A stretch of DNA of 64,000 nucleotides, taken from the NCBI GenBank assembly GCA_030442035.1, contig JAUJEA010000008.1:186001-250000 (forward strand), given 5' to 3'. This document shows, one piece after another, positions 44,595 through 54,404 of this stretch. The notes beneath the pieces were generated by a model. That model did not search any database. It was not told where the DNA came from and saw only the letters and a list, made by a program, of their open reading frames with translations. Made by a program: the position numbers and the translations under genes. Origin of the DNA: Splendidivirga corallicola. Lineage in GTDB: Bacteria; Bacteroidota; Bacteroidia; Cytophagales; Cyclobacteriaceae. The number at the start of each line of letters is the position of its first letter. The first letter of the stretch is position 1.

Positions 44595-44822
44595 AGAAGG
44601 TCTTTGTTTTAAATTCAAAAAGCAATTTTAAATATCCAGAAAAAAAATGTCAAGAGCACTAAATCCAAAATTGTTAAAAAATGTTAAATCATGAAAACCA
44701 GATTCATTGTTAGCAATTGATTTAGTTCATTTAAAATCTTAAAAGTGGTCATTTAATTTTTCCATCTTTCCCCTGTTCTTCTAAAAAAAAGTAAATTCAA
44801 ATGTTTAATGTAAATAATACAT

Positions 44823-45314
44823 ATGGATATCCAAATGGCATATTGCGATTCTCCTCTTGGCCTGATTGAAATCAGTGCCACCGAAAAGGGAATAAGGTCT
44901 GTTGGTTTTGTTGAGGCTCAAGCAAGTTTTGAGTCGTCGGATAATAAACACTTATCCAAATGCAAAAAAGAATTGGAAGAATACTTCAATGGTGAAAGAA
45001 GGAATTTTACTGTTTCATTGGATTGGAAGGGTACTGATTTTCAAAAAAGTGTATGGGATATTTTAATGGAAATTCCATATAGTAAAACCATCAGCTACAT
45101 GGATATTGCTAAACGACTGGATAATTTAAAAGCTATAAGAGCTGTAGGTTCTGCAAATGGTCGTAATAAAATTGCGATCATAGTGCCCTGCCACCGTGTG
45201 ATCGGGTCCGATGGGCAACTTACAGGCTATGCGGCTGGATTACCCAGAAAAGAATGGCTTCTTAAACACGAAGGCAATCCAGCATTCTCTCAAAATCAAA
45301 TGACTTTATTTTAA
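44823..45314 (+). CDS. ogt: Methylated-DNA--protein-cysteine methyltransferase
   Basis: A 163-residue alkyltransferase. The active site is VPCHRVIG with acceptor Cys123, preceded by the helix-turn-helix DNA-binding segment TISYMDIAKRL and the Arg finger in IRAVGSANGRN. It directly reverses O6-methylguanine damage by moving the methyl group to itself. There is no AdaA/AraC extension, so it is the simple Ogt/DAT type. The following DUF218-like gene begins 15 bases after the stop and probably belongs to the same transcript. Confidence 0.94.
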   Translation: MDIQMAYCDSPLGLIEISATEKGIRSVGFVEAQASFESSDNKHLSKCKKELEEYFNGERRNFTVSLDWKGTDFQKSVWDILMEIPYSKTISYMDIAKRLDNLKAIRAVGSANGRNKIAIIVPCHRVIGSDGQLTGYAAGLPRKEWLLKHEGNPAFSQNQMTLF

Positions 45315-45329
45315 TTTCTTATTGTACCT

Positions 45330-45950
45330 ATGAACAGATTAATGGAATTAGCTGTCAGAATACTATGCGACAGCCGACCGGATATAAAAACAGATGGCGT
45401 ATTTATCTTCGGACAGACCTCCGACAACCAAATGTCTGTTTTCAAAACTGCAGTGAGACTCATTGATAAAAACAAAACCAACAAAGTTCTTTTGCTCAAA
45501 ACCCCAGCTAAAAGTGGTTATCCGGGCTTTGAAGTATGGAAAAATGAATTAATTCAAATGGGTATTCCTCAGGACCGGATAGAAGGTGTGCAAATGGCTG
45601 ATAGCATTTCTTTAAATACACTTACAGAATCACAAGCATTGATAGCACATTGCAAAAACCGAGCTTATAACTCCATAGCCATCAGCGCTGCACCTTTCCA
45701 TCAAATCAGATCTTATATGACAGTTGTGACGGTTTTGCGAGAGTTAAATTCTAAGCTCAAAGTGTACAGTCAACCTGGTTTTCCGTTGTCATGGACCGAA
45801 AATGTGAAACATTCACAGGGAACTTTGCAAGGTCAGAGGAAAGATCTCATTTTGGAAGAAATGAAAAGGATCGAAACCTATCAGAAAAAAGGAGATTTGG
45901 GATCAACTGATCTGGTATTGGATTATTTAGATACAAGAGAAGACATGTGA
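45330..45950 (+). CDS. YdcF/SanA-like (DUF218) protein
   Basis: A 206-residue protein with the DUF218 core: an N-terminal VFIFGQTSDNQMSVFKTA segment that parallels the family's GGG/Asp region, and NTLTESQALIAHCKNRAYNSIAI, which corresponds to the conserved NTxENA and following strand. Family members (YdcF, ElyC, SanA) bind nucleotides or affect envelope maintenance, and are usually membrane anchored. This copy has no signal or membrane helix. It shares a transcript with ogt by proximity. Confidence 0.75.
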   Translation: MNRLMELAVRILCDSRPDIKTDGVFIFGQTSDNQMSVFKTAVRLIDKNKTNKVLLLKTPAKSGYPGFEVWKNELIQMGIPQDRIEGVQMADSISLNTLTESQALIAHCKNRAYNSIAISAAPFHQIRSYMTVVTVLRELNSKLKVYSQPGFPLSWTENVKHSQGTLQGQRKDLILEEMKRIETYQKKGDLGSTDLVLDYLDTREDM

Positions 45951-45973
45951 ATTACCCTTTATGGGATCAGAGA

Positions 45974-47629
45974 TCAGTTTTTGATTATAGTAAATTCTAC
46001 TCTTCTGTTCAGCTTTCTGCTTTCTTCATTGCTATTGCTTGCAATTGGTTTGGTTCCTCCATACCCTCTTCCCAATATCCTTTTGGTTTCAATACCTTTA
46101 TCCACCAGGTATTTTTTCACTGCCTCCACTCTTTGATTTGAAAGCTCTAAATTTAATTTAGCACTCCCACGATTATCCGTGTGTCCGGCTAATTCAATCT
46201 CCAGGGCCGGATTCTCCTGAAGCATTTCTACTACTTTATCAAGGGCAAAATATGAATCTTCAAGCAATGTAGATGTTCCTTGTTTGAAGAGAACATTTTT
46301 TAAATTAATGGTAGTTCCTACATCCAGTGGTGTCAGCAGATAATGCTTCTGAAGTGTTTCTGAATTTACACTGCTTATTACAATGCGTTCTTCAGTGCTC
46401 AAATAACCTTTCGCAGAAACTGTCAGAAGATATGTTTCGCCAGCCTTTAAACTGGCATTATACGCACCGGAGGAATCAACCGTAGTAAATTCTTCTGAGC
46501 CTCCTTCTCCATTCAGCAACTTATATTCCAACTTCGCCCTTACAGGTTGTTTTACATCATTCGCATTGACTACTTTTCCCTTCAATGTTACATAGAGATC
46601 TTTTTTATCTAATTCAACATTTGAATCAGGAATTTCCAAGGGGAAATTGGTTGTAGAATCAATTTTATTGCTGAGCATCACATCCACAATATTATCTGGT
46701 TTCTCCTCAGGAATGATGCGGACCCTTTGAATATCTCCATATCCCTCGCTATTCTGCGTAGATACCAAATACGCATAATCGCCTTTTGGCATTTGATAGG
46801 ATAACTCTACACCTTGCGTATTAATTGCTGTTCCAAGGTTAGTCGGTTTCGTCCACTTTTTCCAGGTGTTATCCAATCTCCTGGAAATAAATATGTCTCT
46901 GCTCCCGAATCCATTATACCCATTGCTGGCAAAGAATAAAGTTAGATTATCATCAGCTAAAAAAGGCGTCATTTCCTGGAATGGGGTATTAATGGTACTA
47001 CCCAGATTCATGGGCTGGGTCCAGGAACCATCAGGTTTCAAGAAGCTCACGTAAATATCCTCTGCGCCTTTGGTGTCATAGGATTCAATTGATAAAAGCA
47101 TTGTCTTTCCATCCGGTGAAATGGACATGCTTGCATCTTTAGATCGATTGTAATAATATGCGATTGAAACTCTTTCAGGAAATGTCCATTTGCCATTTAT
47201 AAGATGCGAGGCAGAGATTCCTTGTGTTTTAGGTTCTTTGCCATTTCTATCATAATGATTCTGTAGAAATACGGTCTTGCCATTTGGTGAAAAGCCAATA
47301 ACAGCATTGTAATGACCATTGTTCAAACTGGATCCGGCATTCTGAGCGGCACCCCAGGTTCCGTCCGTCTGAAGCATGGAATACCATATATCTCCCTTAT
47401 CCCTTCTTCCAGCCGTATTTTGTGGATGGTTTTTTCTCGTAAAAAACAATGTAGCCCCATCAGGAGTTAGTACCGGACTGATTTCATCATAAACTGTATT
47501 GATACTTGGGCCCAAAGATTCATGTCTGGATACACTTAAGGTATCAGTCATTGTCATAGCTGAAGCAGTACTTGCTGCTAACAATACCCATAACACAATG
47601 AACGCGCTATCACACCATATTCTATTCAT
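45974..47629 (-). CDS. PD40 propeller / OmpA-family protein
   Basis: A 551-residue protein from ATG 47629; the in-frame TTG four codons upstream is less likely. It has a signal peptide ending near TASAM, PD40 repeats (TPDGATLFFTRKN, SPNGKTVFLQNHY, SPDGKTMLLSIE, ADDNLTLFFASNG) to about 290, a carboxypeptidase-regulatory-like domain near 345-430, and an OmpA C-terminus with IELAGHTDNRGSAKLN. It is a clear paralogue of the protein at 24402-25922. Expected to be peptidoglycan-bound at the outer membrane. On the minus strand TAAATTTG at 47658-47665 is the likely -7 box. Confidence 0.9.
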   Translation of the reverse strand: MNRIWCDSAFIVLWVLLAASTASAMTMTDTLSVSRHESLGPSINTVYDEISPVLTPDGATLFFTRKNHPQNTAGRRDKGDIWYSMLQTDGTWGAAQNAGSSLNNGHYNAVIGFSPNGKTVFLQNHYDRNGKEPKTQGISASHLINGKWTFPERVSIAYYYNRSKDASMSISPDGKTMLLSIESYDTKGAEDIYVSFLKPDGSWTQPMNLGSTINTPFQEMTPFLADDNLTLFFASNGYNGFGSRDIFISRRLDNTWKKWTKPTNLGTAINTQGVELSYQMPKGDYAYLVSTQNSEGYGDIQRVRIIPEEKPDNIVDVMLSNKIDSTTNFPLEIPDSNVELDKKDLYVTLKGKVVNANDVKQPVRAKLEYKLLNGEGGSEEFTTVDSSGAYNASLKAGETYLLTVSAKGYLSTEERIVISSVNSETLQKHYLLTPLDVGTTINLKNVLFKQGTSTLLEDSYFALDKVVEMLQENPALEIELAGHTDNRGSAKLNLELSNQRVEAVKKYLVDKGIETKRILGRGYGGTKPIASNSNEESRKLNRRVEFTIIKN

Positions 47630-47657
47630 AATACCTGGCAAAATGGCAATTTCGATT

Positions 47658-47665
47658 CAAATTTA
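47658..47665 (-). promoter_or_regulatory. Bacteroidota -7 promoter box
   Basis: Minus-strand TAAATTTG fits TANNTTTG, 29 bases upstream of ATG 47629. Confidence 0.4.
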
Positions 47666-47865
47666 GGAAATCTATTTGAATCTTTTTATTAACACACCAC
47701 ACAACAAATATGATACATTTCTTTAAATCGATCCAAATAAAAGCTTCAAACTGTAAAGCCTGCTATGTATGATAACATATCATTCGCACTTCATATTTTA
47801 TAATTTCATCAATTTTGATTAAATATTACAGGAAAATTCTTCGTGATTCATCTCAGTAATACAAT

Positions 47866-48861
47866 ATGTTATTGTTTAGAGTAGTTTTAAGTTCTTTTCT
47901 TTTTCTTTTAGTAATTCATTCAGCTTTTGCACAAACCGGTACCTCAAAAATCAATGAAAACAATTTTATCGATGAATTGACCTTATTGTTAGATCAGTAT
48001 CAAAGACAGCTCAATGAAAAAACAGAGCTGATAACTATCTTACCAAAAGATAGTCTCCTACTTGATGAAATCATTAACAAGACAAAGACATCAATTAAAA
48101 AGAGTATCGTTGATTTGGATCAGATTTTTAAGCTTAGGACCGATCTTAGAAGCGCTGAAGAAAGTATGAGATTATCGGCGCTATTCCTGGCTATCCAGCA
48201 GCAACAGGCTACTGTTGATGCATCACTGGCCCTTCGGAAATCACTAAAGAAAAGAACCTATATTTCTTTAGGCCTAGGTCTGCTTTCTTCAGCATTGATC
48301 TTCGTTGGAAGTGATAATAATAGCGACGGTTTCAAATATGGTGGTGCGGCTGTTTCTCTGCTTGTACCTATTATATCAGTTGCTTTTTTGAACAAACAGA
48401 TCAAAAACATTGCTCCTCAAACAGAAGTTGATTATTCCGTATTAAAACAAACCGGTTTCCCGCATGACCAACAATCAATAGCTTTTGTAAGCACATATCT
48501 TAAAGTGGAAATAAGCCGATTAAGCAACTTATTGGAAACTTTGGATAATTTAAACACTTCCTTAAGCACCACTATTGACAAAATCAGTTCACCGGAAGAG
48601 CTCCATAAATACGTTGAGCAGATAATTTACCTAATTGAAAAAACTGATTCCTTTTATATTTATGAACTTTCAAAGTTTGATCAATTGCTTAAAGATCCCT
48701 ATAACCTGGCTGGATTTGAGCCAAATGTAACAAAACAGTTAAGCGAACTTTCAAATGAAATAAGGGCTAAAATTTCATTTTGGAATAATAACAGAAATCT
48801 AACGAATCAGACAAAGGAAAACCTCTTCAGGTTTATTGACTTGACTCAAAGAACAGAATAG
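47866..48861 (+). CDS. Exported membrane protein of unknown function
   Basis: A 331-residue protein with a signal peptide (to about SAFAQ, residue 23), an amphipathic helical region to about 125, two membrane helices at about 131-148 and 156-173 separated by a short Gly/Asp loop, and a long helical C-terminal half rich in Leu and Ser. The layout suggests an envelope protein with helical bundles on both sides of a hairpin membrane anchor. No known family. It is divergent from the PD40-OmpA gene and converges with the glycosylase gene. Confidence 0.75.
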   Translation: MLLFRVVLSSFLFLLVIHSAFAQTGTSKINENNFIDELTLLLDQYQRQLNEKTELITILPKDSLLLDEIINKTKTSIKKSIVDLDQIFKLRTDLRSAEESMRLSALFLAIQQQQATVDASLALRKSLKKRTYISLGLGLLSSALIFVGSDNNSDGFKYGGAAVSLLVPIISVAFLNKQIKNIAPQTEVDYSVLKQTGFPHDQQSIAFVSTYLKVEISRLSNLLETLDNLNTSLSTTIDKISSPEELHKYVEQIIYLIEKTDSFYIYELSKFDQLLKDPYNLAGFEPNVTKQLSELSNEIRAKISFWNNNRNLTNQTKENLFRFIDLTQRTE

Positions 48862-48927
48862 ATACTATTGGTCGTTTGGAAAGATTAAGAGACTGATGAA
48901 ATGTAGATATTCAGGTACAAAATCCGG

Positions 48928-49593
48928 TCAATCCGAAACTTTAAGTTTATCACCTTTAGCCAATCCGAATTTTTGTATTTTTTCATCAAGGTTTTTTTCC
49001 CTACGACTTACCCAAGGATTTTCTTTTAGATAAAAACGCCAGGGTAAAAGTGCATCCTCCCTGGCATAGCCAACACCGACTCTTAAGGAAGACACTATTT
49101 GAGTTTCAGAAACTTTATTATCCCTGTCTTCTATCCAAATCTTTTTCTTATTGATCAATGATGTCCCCATCATGGAGGTATGAATTCCTAATGCCTGACT
49201 TAAGCTACCCGGTCCCTGGGTCAGTTTATAATCTATTTTTTCTTTCTTCCTCCTTGAAATCATGATGTCCAATCCCTCCAAAGGCTCTATGGCTCTAATT
49301 AATACAGCATCCGCCTTTTCCTTTTCATTGGTAACTACATTAAACAAATGATGTATTCCATAACATAAATAAATGTAGGCCATACCTCCCTCCGAATACA
49401 TTGTTTCAGTCCTGTTGGTTCTTTTTCCATGAGCATGGCAAGCCAGGTCATTGTATCCGTTATAGGCTTCAGTTTCCACTATGATCCCTGAAGTATATTG
49501 GCCATCAATGTAAGTGACGAGAACCTTTCCCAGTAATTGCTGGCTGATTTGCACTACATTTTCTCTTTGATAGAAAGATGCGGGAAGGATCAT
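48928..49593 (-). CDS. DNA-3-methyladenine glycosylase (AAG/MPG type)
   Basis: A 221-residue alkyladenine glycosylase. It has the family opening LLGKVLVT, the catalytic region IVETEAYNGYNDLACHAHGKRT, the MYSEGGMAYIYLCYGIHHLFNVVT segment (an intercalating-Tyr equivalent), and the base-specificity loop LTQGPGSLSQALGI. It excises 3-methyladenine and related lesions and complements Ogt four kilobases away. The preceding thioesterase gene ends one base before this start, so the two are co-transcribed. Confidence 0.93.
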   Translation of the reverse strand: MILPASFYQRENVVQISQQLLGKVLVTYIDGQYTSGIIVETEAYNGYNDLACHAHGKRTNRTETMYSEGGMAYIYLCYGIHHLFNVVTNEKEKADAVLIRAIEPLEGLDIMISRRKKEKIDYKLTQGPGSLSQALGIHTSMMGTSLINKKKIWIEDRDNKVSETQIVSSLRVGVGYAREDALLPWRFYLKENPWVSRREKNLDEKIQKFGLAKGDKLKVSD

Positions 49594-49594
49594 A

Positions 49595-50014
49595 TCAAAT
49601 TCTTTTCACTCTGTAAATAGCCCTGCCCTCCGCAATAAGTTCCTTATTCGATGGATGATACGCTGTCATTTGGGTAAAAATAACACTGCTACCGTCTTTC
49701 ACAATACTACCTTCCACTAGAATATCTTCTGGCTTTCCCGGATACAAATAATCGATGCGTATATCTATGGTTGAAATTTGATCTTTAGAAGAGTTTAGTG
49801 TAGTCATTCCTGCTGCTCCGCCGGCAGCATCCATGGCAGTAGATATCACTCCGCCATGTATGTGGTTGGTACGAGGGTCTCCTACTAGAATTGGTTTGTA
49901 TGGAACCAATATTTTAGCTGTACCACTATCCATTTCTATTAATTGCAATCCTATCACTTTATGGAAGGGAATTATTTCTTCCATAATTTTTTTAAAATTT
50001 TCCGGTACAAACAT
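49595..50014 (-). CDS. PaaI-type hotdog-fold thioesterase
   Basis: A 139-residue hotdog thioesterase. The family motif HIHGGVISTAMDAAGGAAG spans about 55-73, and Asp in the IDYLYPGKPEDILVEG segment completes the typical active site. Such enzymes cleave acyl-CoA, often aromatic or short-chain; the substrate is unknown. The stop lies one base before the glycosylase start, forming a two-gene operon with no evident shared pathway. Confidence 0.85.
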   Translation of the reverse strand: MFVPENFKKIMEEIIPFHKVIGLQLIEMDSGTAKILVPYKPILVGDPRTNHIHGGVISTAMDAAGGAAGMTTLNSSKDQISTIDIRIDYLYPGKPEDILVEGSIVKDGSSVIFTQMTAYHPSNKELIAEGRAIYRVKRI

Positions 50015-50134
50015 ATGCGTTATTTGGAATGATTGGCCAAAGAACTATTGAGTATGGCGTGAACTTTTAACTTTTTATTAACAATTCAAAAGTCTCTAAA
50101 TGTATAAATTTATTTTTTAACTCAATTTTTGGAT

Positions 50135-50142
50135 TAATTTTG
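50135..50142 (+). promoter_or_regulatory. Bacteroidota -7 promoter box
   Basis: TAATTTTG fits TANNTTTG, 66 bases upstream of ATG 50209. No -33 element at standard spacing. Confidence 0.4.
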
Positions 50143-50208
50143 ATTGTAAATAAGTAAAATCTTAACCAAAATTTATATTGCAAAATTGACTAACCAAATC
50201 CCTAAAAA

Positions 50209-51081
50209 ATGAAAAACGCAATGAACCGAACATTACTCATGGTGGTAGCAATGCTTTTTGCAGCCACCAGTGCATTCGCTCAAATTGAAACACCTCGTCC
50301 CAGTCCATCAGCAAAGTTCACACAAACAGTAGGATTAACTGATGTTACCCTTGACTATTCAAGGCCTGGTATTAAAGGTCGTACAATCTTTGGTGACCTC
50401 GTTCCTTATGGAAAAATATGGAGGACCGGTGCTAATGCAGCAACTAAGATTTCTTTTAGCAAAGATGTAACATTGGAAGGTAACAAAGTTCCGGCAGGCG
50501 ATTACGCATTGTATACTATTCCGGGAGAAACAGAGTGGACAGTAATGATCTACAAGGATCTTGGATTGGGAGGAAATGTGGCTCGATATGATGAGAAAAA
50601 TGAATTGGTGAGATTCAAAGTATCAACGAAAGAGCTTCCATGGCCTATGGAAACATTCACCATTGGTGTTGGCAACATTTCTGATAAATCAGCCACCATT
50701 GATATCCTTTGGGAAAAAACTTATGCAGCTGTTAAAATGGAGGTTGATACAGATACTCAAGTAATGGCTAGTATTGAGCAATTCTCTAAAAATCCAATGG
50801 GTAGTGTAGGAGGACAATTTGCTCAGGCTGCTAACTATTATTATCTAAACGATAAAGATCTTAACAAAGCGCTTAAGTGGATGACCAAGGCCATTGAGAT
50901 AAATCCAAATGCTTTCTGGAATATTCAAAGAAAAGCAGAAATCCAAGCTAAAATGAAAGATTACAAAGCTGCTATTGCAACAGCTAAAAAATCATTGGAA
51001 GTGGCTAAAGCCGCTCAAAATGATTTTGGTTACATTGCATCGAACGAAAAACTCATTGAAGCCTGGAAAACTAAATTGTAA
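50209..51081 (+). CDS. DUF2911 protein with C-terminal TPR-like helices
   Basis: A 290-residue exported protein. The signal peptide ends near SAFAQ (residue 25). DUF2911 spans about 27-175, with the family's DVTLDYSRPGIKGRTIFG and GKIWRTGANAATKI motifs. A TPR-like helical part follows at about 195-290 (LNKALKWMTKAIEINP). DUF2911 proteins are widespread Bacteroidota periplasmic proteins without known function. A strong terminator at 51107-51134 ends a single-gene transcript. Confidence 0.92.
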   Translation: MKNAMNRTLLMVVAMLFAATSAFAQIETPRPSPSAKFTQTVGLTDVTLDYSRPGIKGRTIFGDLVPYGKIWRTGANAATKISFSKDVTLEGNKVPAGDYALYTIPGETEWTVMIYKDLGLGGNVARYDEKNELVRFKVSTKELPWPMETFTIGVGNISDKSATIDILWEKTYAAVKMEVDTDTQVMASIEQFSKNPMGSVGGQFAQAANYYYLNDKDLNKALKWMTKAIEINPNAFWNIQRKAEIQAKMKDYKAAIATAKKSLEVAKAAQNDFGYIASNEKLIEAWKTKL

Positions 51082-51106
51082 GATTAATTCTTAAGAAATT
51101 ATATTA

Positions 51107-51134
51107 GGGTCTCTCTTACGAGAGACCTTTTTTT
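51107..51134 (+). terminator. Rho-independent terminator
   Basis: A perfect 8-bp stem (GGTCTCTC / GAGAGACC) with a TTAC loop and seven T residues, 26 bases after the DUF2911 stop. Confidence 0.93.
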
Positions 51135-51246
51135 ATTACCATCAAATTTAAAATCCTTATTAGTTCTACTTCAGGATTCAAAATGCTTTCACACTATCCT
51201 CATTCCATGATTTTTGTCATAAATAATCAAATGTGATATAAATTTC

Positions 51247-51277
51247 TTTGAGCCCGACGTTTTAATTGATAATTTTG
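51247..51277 (+). promoter_or_regulatory. Bacteroidota promoter with -33 and -7 elements
   Basis: TTTG at 51247-51250, a spacer of 19 bases, then TAATTTTG at 51270-51277. Both elements and the spacing fit the Bacteroidota consensus. The start of transcription should be near 51284, giving a leader of about 14 bases before ATG 51298. Confidence 0.7.
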
Positions 51278-51297
51278 GCACTCTCAAAATTGATATC

Positions 51298-52236
51298 ATG
51301 GCACAATCCGAGGAAGTAGTATTAAGAAAGAGAAATCCACCGAAACTTAAAGATGAAATAGGATTCATTCTAATTCACTTATCACCTTTACTGGCATTTT
51401 GGACCGGGGCTACTTTATTTGATTGGATGTTGTGCATTGGACTTTACTTCTTCAGAATGTTTTGGGTAACAGGTGGTTATCATCGTTATTTCGCTCACCG
51501 GTCCTATAGGACGTCCAGATTTTTTCAGTTTATAATAGCCTTTATGGCGCAAACCTCTGTACAAAAAGGTGCACTTTGGTGGGCATCACATCACCGGGTT
51601 CATCACCGGACCAGCGATACACCGGAAGATCCACATTCAATGAAATTATATGGATTTTGGTACTCACATGTAGGTTGGATTGTCGGTCCGGATTATAAAG
51701 AAACCGATTATAAAATCATAAATGATTACGCCAAATATCCGGAGTTAGTTTGGCTCAATAAATACCATTTAATCCCCCCATTATTCCTTGCTCTAGTGGT
51801 TATGGCGCTTGGAGGCATTTTTAATGGCGGAAGTATCACATTGATGTTCTCCAATGCAGGCTTATCAGCCTTAATTATTGGCTTTTTTCTAAGCACTGTT
51901 ATCCTATATCACGGTACCTTCTCTATCAACTCCATCATGCACAAATTTGGAAAAAAGAGGTATGATTCCGGGGATGAATCTAAAAATAATCTGATCCTGG
52001 CTCTCATTACCTTGGGTGAAGGCTGGCACAATAACCACCATTATTATGAGGTTGCTGCCAGACAGGGCTTCTTTTGGTGGGAGATAGATATAACCTTCTA
52101 TATTCTGAAGTTCTTTTCATGGATCGGACTGATATGGGATCTTAAAGGTGTTCCGAAACATATTAAGTACTCCAAAAACAAAGAACACGCTAAGATACTC
52201 GCACAAGAAATGAAAGGGCTGAAAAAAACTGCTTAA
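51298..52236 (+). CDS. Acyl-CoA / fatty acid desaturase
   Basis: A 312-residue membrane desaturase with all three histidine boxes that bind the di-iron centre: HRYFAH (62-67), HHRVHH (98-103) and HNNHH (244-248). Four membrane helices surround them. It is of the stearoyl-CoA delta-9 type and introduces a double bond into saturated acyl chains, probably to keep membranes fluid at low temperature. It has its own good promoter (51247-51277). Confidence 0.95.
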   Translation: MAQSEEVVLRKRNPPKLKDEIGFILIHLSPLLAFWTGATLFDWMLCIGLYFFRMFWVTGGYHRYFAHRSYRTSRFFQFIIAFMAQTSVQKGALWWASHHRVHHRTSDTPEDPHSMKLYGFWYSHVGWIVGPDYKETDYKIINDYAKYPELVWLNKYHLIPPLFLALVVMALGGIFNGGSITLMFSNAGLSALIIGFFLSTVILYHGTFSINSIMHKFGKKRYDSGDESKNNLILALITLGEGWHNNHHYYEVAARQGFFWWEIDITFYILKFFSWIGLIWDLKGVPKHIKYSKNKEHAKILAQEMKGLKKTA

Positions 52237-52529
52237 CTTTCTTCAAAAGGTGATTGTGAGACAAGATAATAAATAGTTCATAGATTAATCTGGCAAACCC
52301 GAGGAATTCAAGAGATCAAATATAAATTCCCACCGATCAAAATAAACAGAACTTTATCTTTTCTACCTTTCTATTATGTACCCGGATTGAGAATCCGGAA
52401 AATAATATTCTTTGACAGTGTATCCTTATAGGGACCAAATATTATTAGAAAATTTTGCTAATAATATTTACGCCGGAGCTACAACATATTATCTCTTCCT
52501 AAAATCCAAAGAAGGTCTGGCTTTCTTTT

Positions 52530-54239
52530 TTAATCACCTTCCGCGGATGACGATGGCTGCTTATTCATAAACAACTGTATTAGAAATCCGATTATAACCA
52601 CTAAGGCACAACCGATCACATTAAAAAGTAAATAAGCAATATCAGTAAAAAAGTAACAATAAATAACAATCGCTTGTACTATAATGGCTGATATGAATAC
52701 AGCATGACCACGAATGTATTTAAAGAAAAAGGCTACAATGAATATACCGAGGATAGTACCATAGAATATTGATCCCAGTATGTTTACCAGTTCTATTAGA
52801 TTTTCAGCTAGCGTAGCAAAAAAAGCGAACATAACAGCCAAACCTCCCCACATAACCGTTAACCATTTTGAAGCAATTACATAATGTTTGTCACTGCCCT
52901 CTTTGCGAATAAGTCTTTTATAAAAATCTATAGTGGTAGTGGATCCAAGTGCATTAAGCTCCGCAGAGGTAGATGACATAGCTGCTGAAAATATAACCGC
53001 AATGAGCAATCCAATAATTCCTTTCGGCAAATGACTCATCACAAATGTGATGAACACATAATCGGAATCCTTTGTTTCCATTTCCGGATCTGACTTCAGC
53101 AAAATATCTTTTACTTCCGACCTAATAGATTTTGCTTCATTTTCCAGCGTAACCACTTCGTCTTTTGCAACTTGAACTGCATCACCGTTCCCATTGTTCA
53201 TTGCCTCCACCAAAACCTTCACTCGCTCTTTCTTTGATTCATACACCTCATTAAAACGATCATCCAGTTTTTTGACATCATTAGCGTAGTCAGTCTCATA
53301 GATGGCATTGAGTTCGTGTTGTTTGAAGAAAACCGGTGGCTTATGAAATTGATAGAAAATAAAAACCATGATTCCTACAAACAAAATAAAGAACTGCATG
53401 GGTACTTTGAGAAGTGCATTAAACATCAATCCCATTCGACTTTCGGTAATGGATTTTCCCGAGAGATATCTTTGAACCTGAGATTGATCTGTTCCGAAAT
53501 AAGAAAGTGCAAGAAAGGTACCACCAGTTATACCAGACCAAAAGGTATATCGTTCACTAAAGTCCCACTTAAAATCTACGGCATTGAGCTTGCCCATTTT
53601 ACCGGCGACTCTTATGGCATCGTTGAAGGAGATATAGTCAGGAAAGTTATCTATGACCATAAAAAAGGCGATCACCATACCTCCCATAATGATGGCCATC
53701 TGATATTTTTGGGTTAGTGTAACAGCTTTGGTTCCTCCTGAAACGGTATAGATTACTACTAAAAGTCCCACCAATAGTATGGTTATATTCAGGTTCCATC
53801 CCAATATTTTAGAGAGGATAATGGCGGGTGCGTAAATGGTCACACCGGCAGCTAATCCACGCTGTACCAAAAACAGAAATGCGCCAAGAAATCTTGTTTT
53901 AACATCAAACCGGTTTTCCAGATATTCATAAGCTGTATACACCTTTAGCTTATAAAATATTGGAATAAACACTGCTGATACGATAATCAGCGCTATCGGC
54001 AGCCCAAAATAGTTTTGAACGAAACGCATACCATCCTCATATGCCTGACCGGGTGTGGAAAGAAAGGTTATGGCACTTGCTTGTGTTGCCATCACCGATA
54101 ATCCAATAGCACCCCATTTCATGCTATTGCCTCCTTTCAAATAACCTTCTATATCTTTACTACCACTTGTCTTATATGTTCCATAAATAACAATAAAGGC
54201 AAGTGTTCCAAATAACACCAATAAATCCAGCGTGCTCAT
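52530..54239 (-). CDS. Sodium:solute symporter (SSS family)
   Basis: A 569-residue transporter with about thirteen or fourteen membrane helices. Family features are visible, such as GLSVMATQASAITFLSTPG near helix 2, and SAAMSSTSAELNALGST in the C-terminal half. A charged, helical, coiled-coil-like insertion of about 80 residues (about 315-395) sits between two membrane helices and is larger than in classic SSS proteins. Start ATG 54239 overlaps the stop of the 46-residue gene upstream. Operon position after a PIG-L deacetylase suggests uptake of a sugar or amino-sugar derivative. Confidence 0.93.
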   Translation of the reverse strand: MSTLDLLVLFGTLAFIVIYGTYKTSGSKDIEGYLKGGNSMKWGAIGLSVMATQASAITFLSTPGQAYEDGMRFVQNYFGLPIALIIVSAVFIPIFYKLKVYTAYEYLENRFDVKTRFLGAFLFLVQRGLAAGVTIYAPAIILSKILGWNLNITILLVGLLVVIYTVSGGTKAVTLTQKYQMAIIMGGMVIAFFMVIDNFPDYISFNDAIRVAGKMGKLNAVDFKWDFSERYTFWSGITGGTFLALSYFGTDQSQVQRYLSGKSITESRMGLMFNALLKVPMQFFILFVGIMVFIFYQFHKPPVFFKQHELNAIYETDYANDVKKLDDRFNEVYESKKERVKVLVEAMNNGNGDAVQVAKDEVVTLENEAKSIRSEVKDILLKSDPEMETKDSDYVFITFVMSHLPKGIIGLLIAVIFSAAMSSTSAELNALGSTTTIDFYKRLIRKEGSDKHYVIASKWLTVMWGGLAVMFAFFATLAENLIELVNILGSIFYGTILGIFIVAFFFKYIRGHAVFISAIIVQAIVIYCYFFTDIAYLLFNVIGCALVVIIGFLIQLFMNKQPSSSAEGD

Positions 54240-54376
54240 TCGTAGATTTTAGTGAAAAGGTGAAAAAGAAGTATTAGGGTGGCAAGAAATGCAAGTACAA
54301 ACGTGTACATTCCTTTCCAAGTTTTGAAAAAAGGAGGTTGTTGCTCCTTCTCAAATTCTTTGGCAGGTTCTTTCAT
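54236..54376 (-). CDS. 46-residue single-helix membrane protein upstream of the symporter
   Basis: A small gene of 46 codons. The product has a polar N-terminus (MKEPAKEFEKEQQPP), then a FFKTWKGMYTFV stretch and a membrane helix (about 24-42, LAFLATLILLFHLFTK), ending in IYE. Its stop overlaps the symporter ATG by three bases in an ATGA arrangement, and its start lies 28 bases after the PIG-L gene. The topology and coupling argue for a real gene and a possible accessory subunit of the symporter. Confidence 0.75.
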   Translation of the reverse strand: MKEPAKEFEKEQQPPFFKTWKGMYTFVLAFLATLILLFHLFTKIYE

Positions 54377-54404
54377 GAATGGTTTGGGTTAGTTGCTTGT
54401 ACAA

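Noticed and set aside
45947-46141. 64-codon plus-strand frame overlapping the end of the DUF218-like gene
   Set aside because: It lies antisense to the well-supported OmpA domain of the PD40-OmpA gene.
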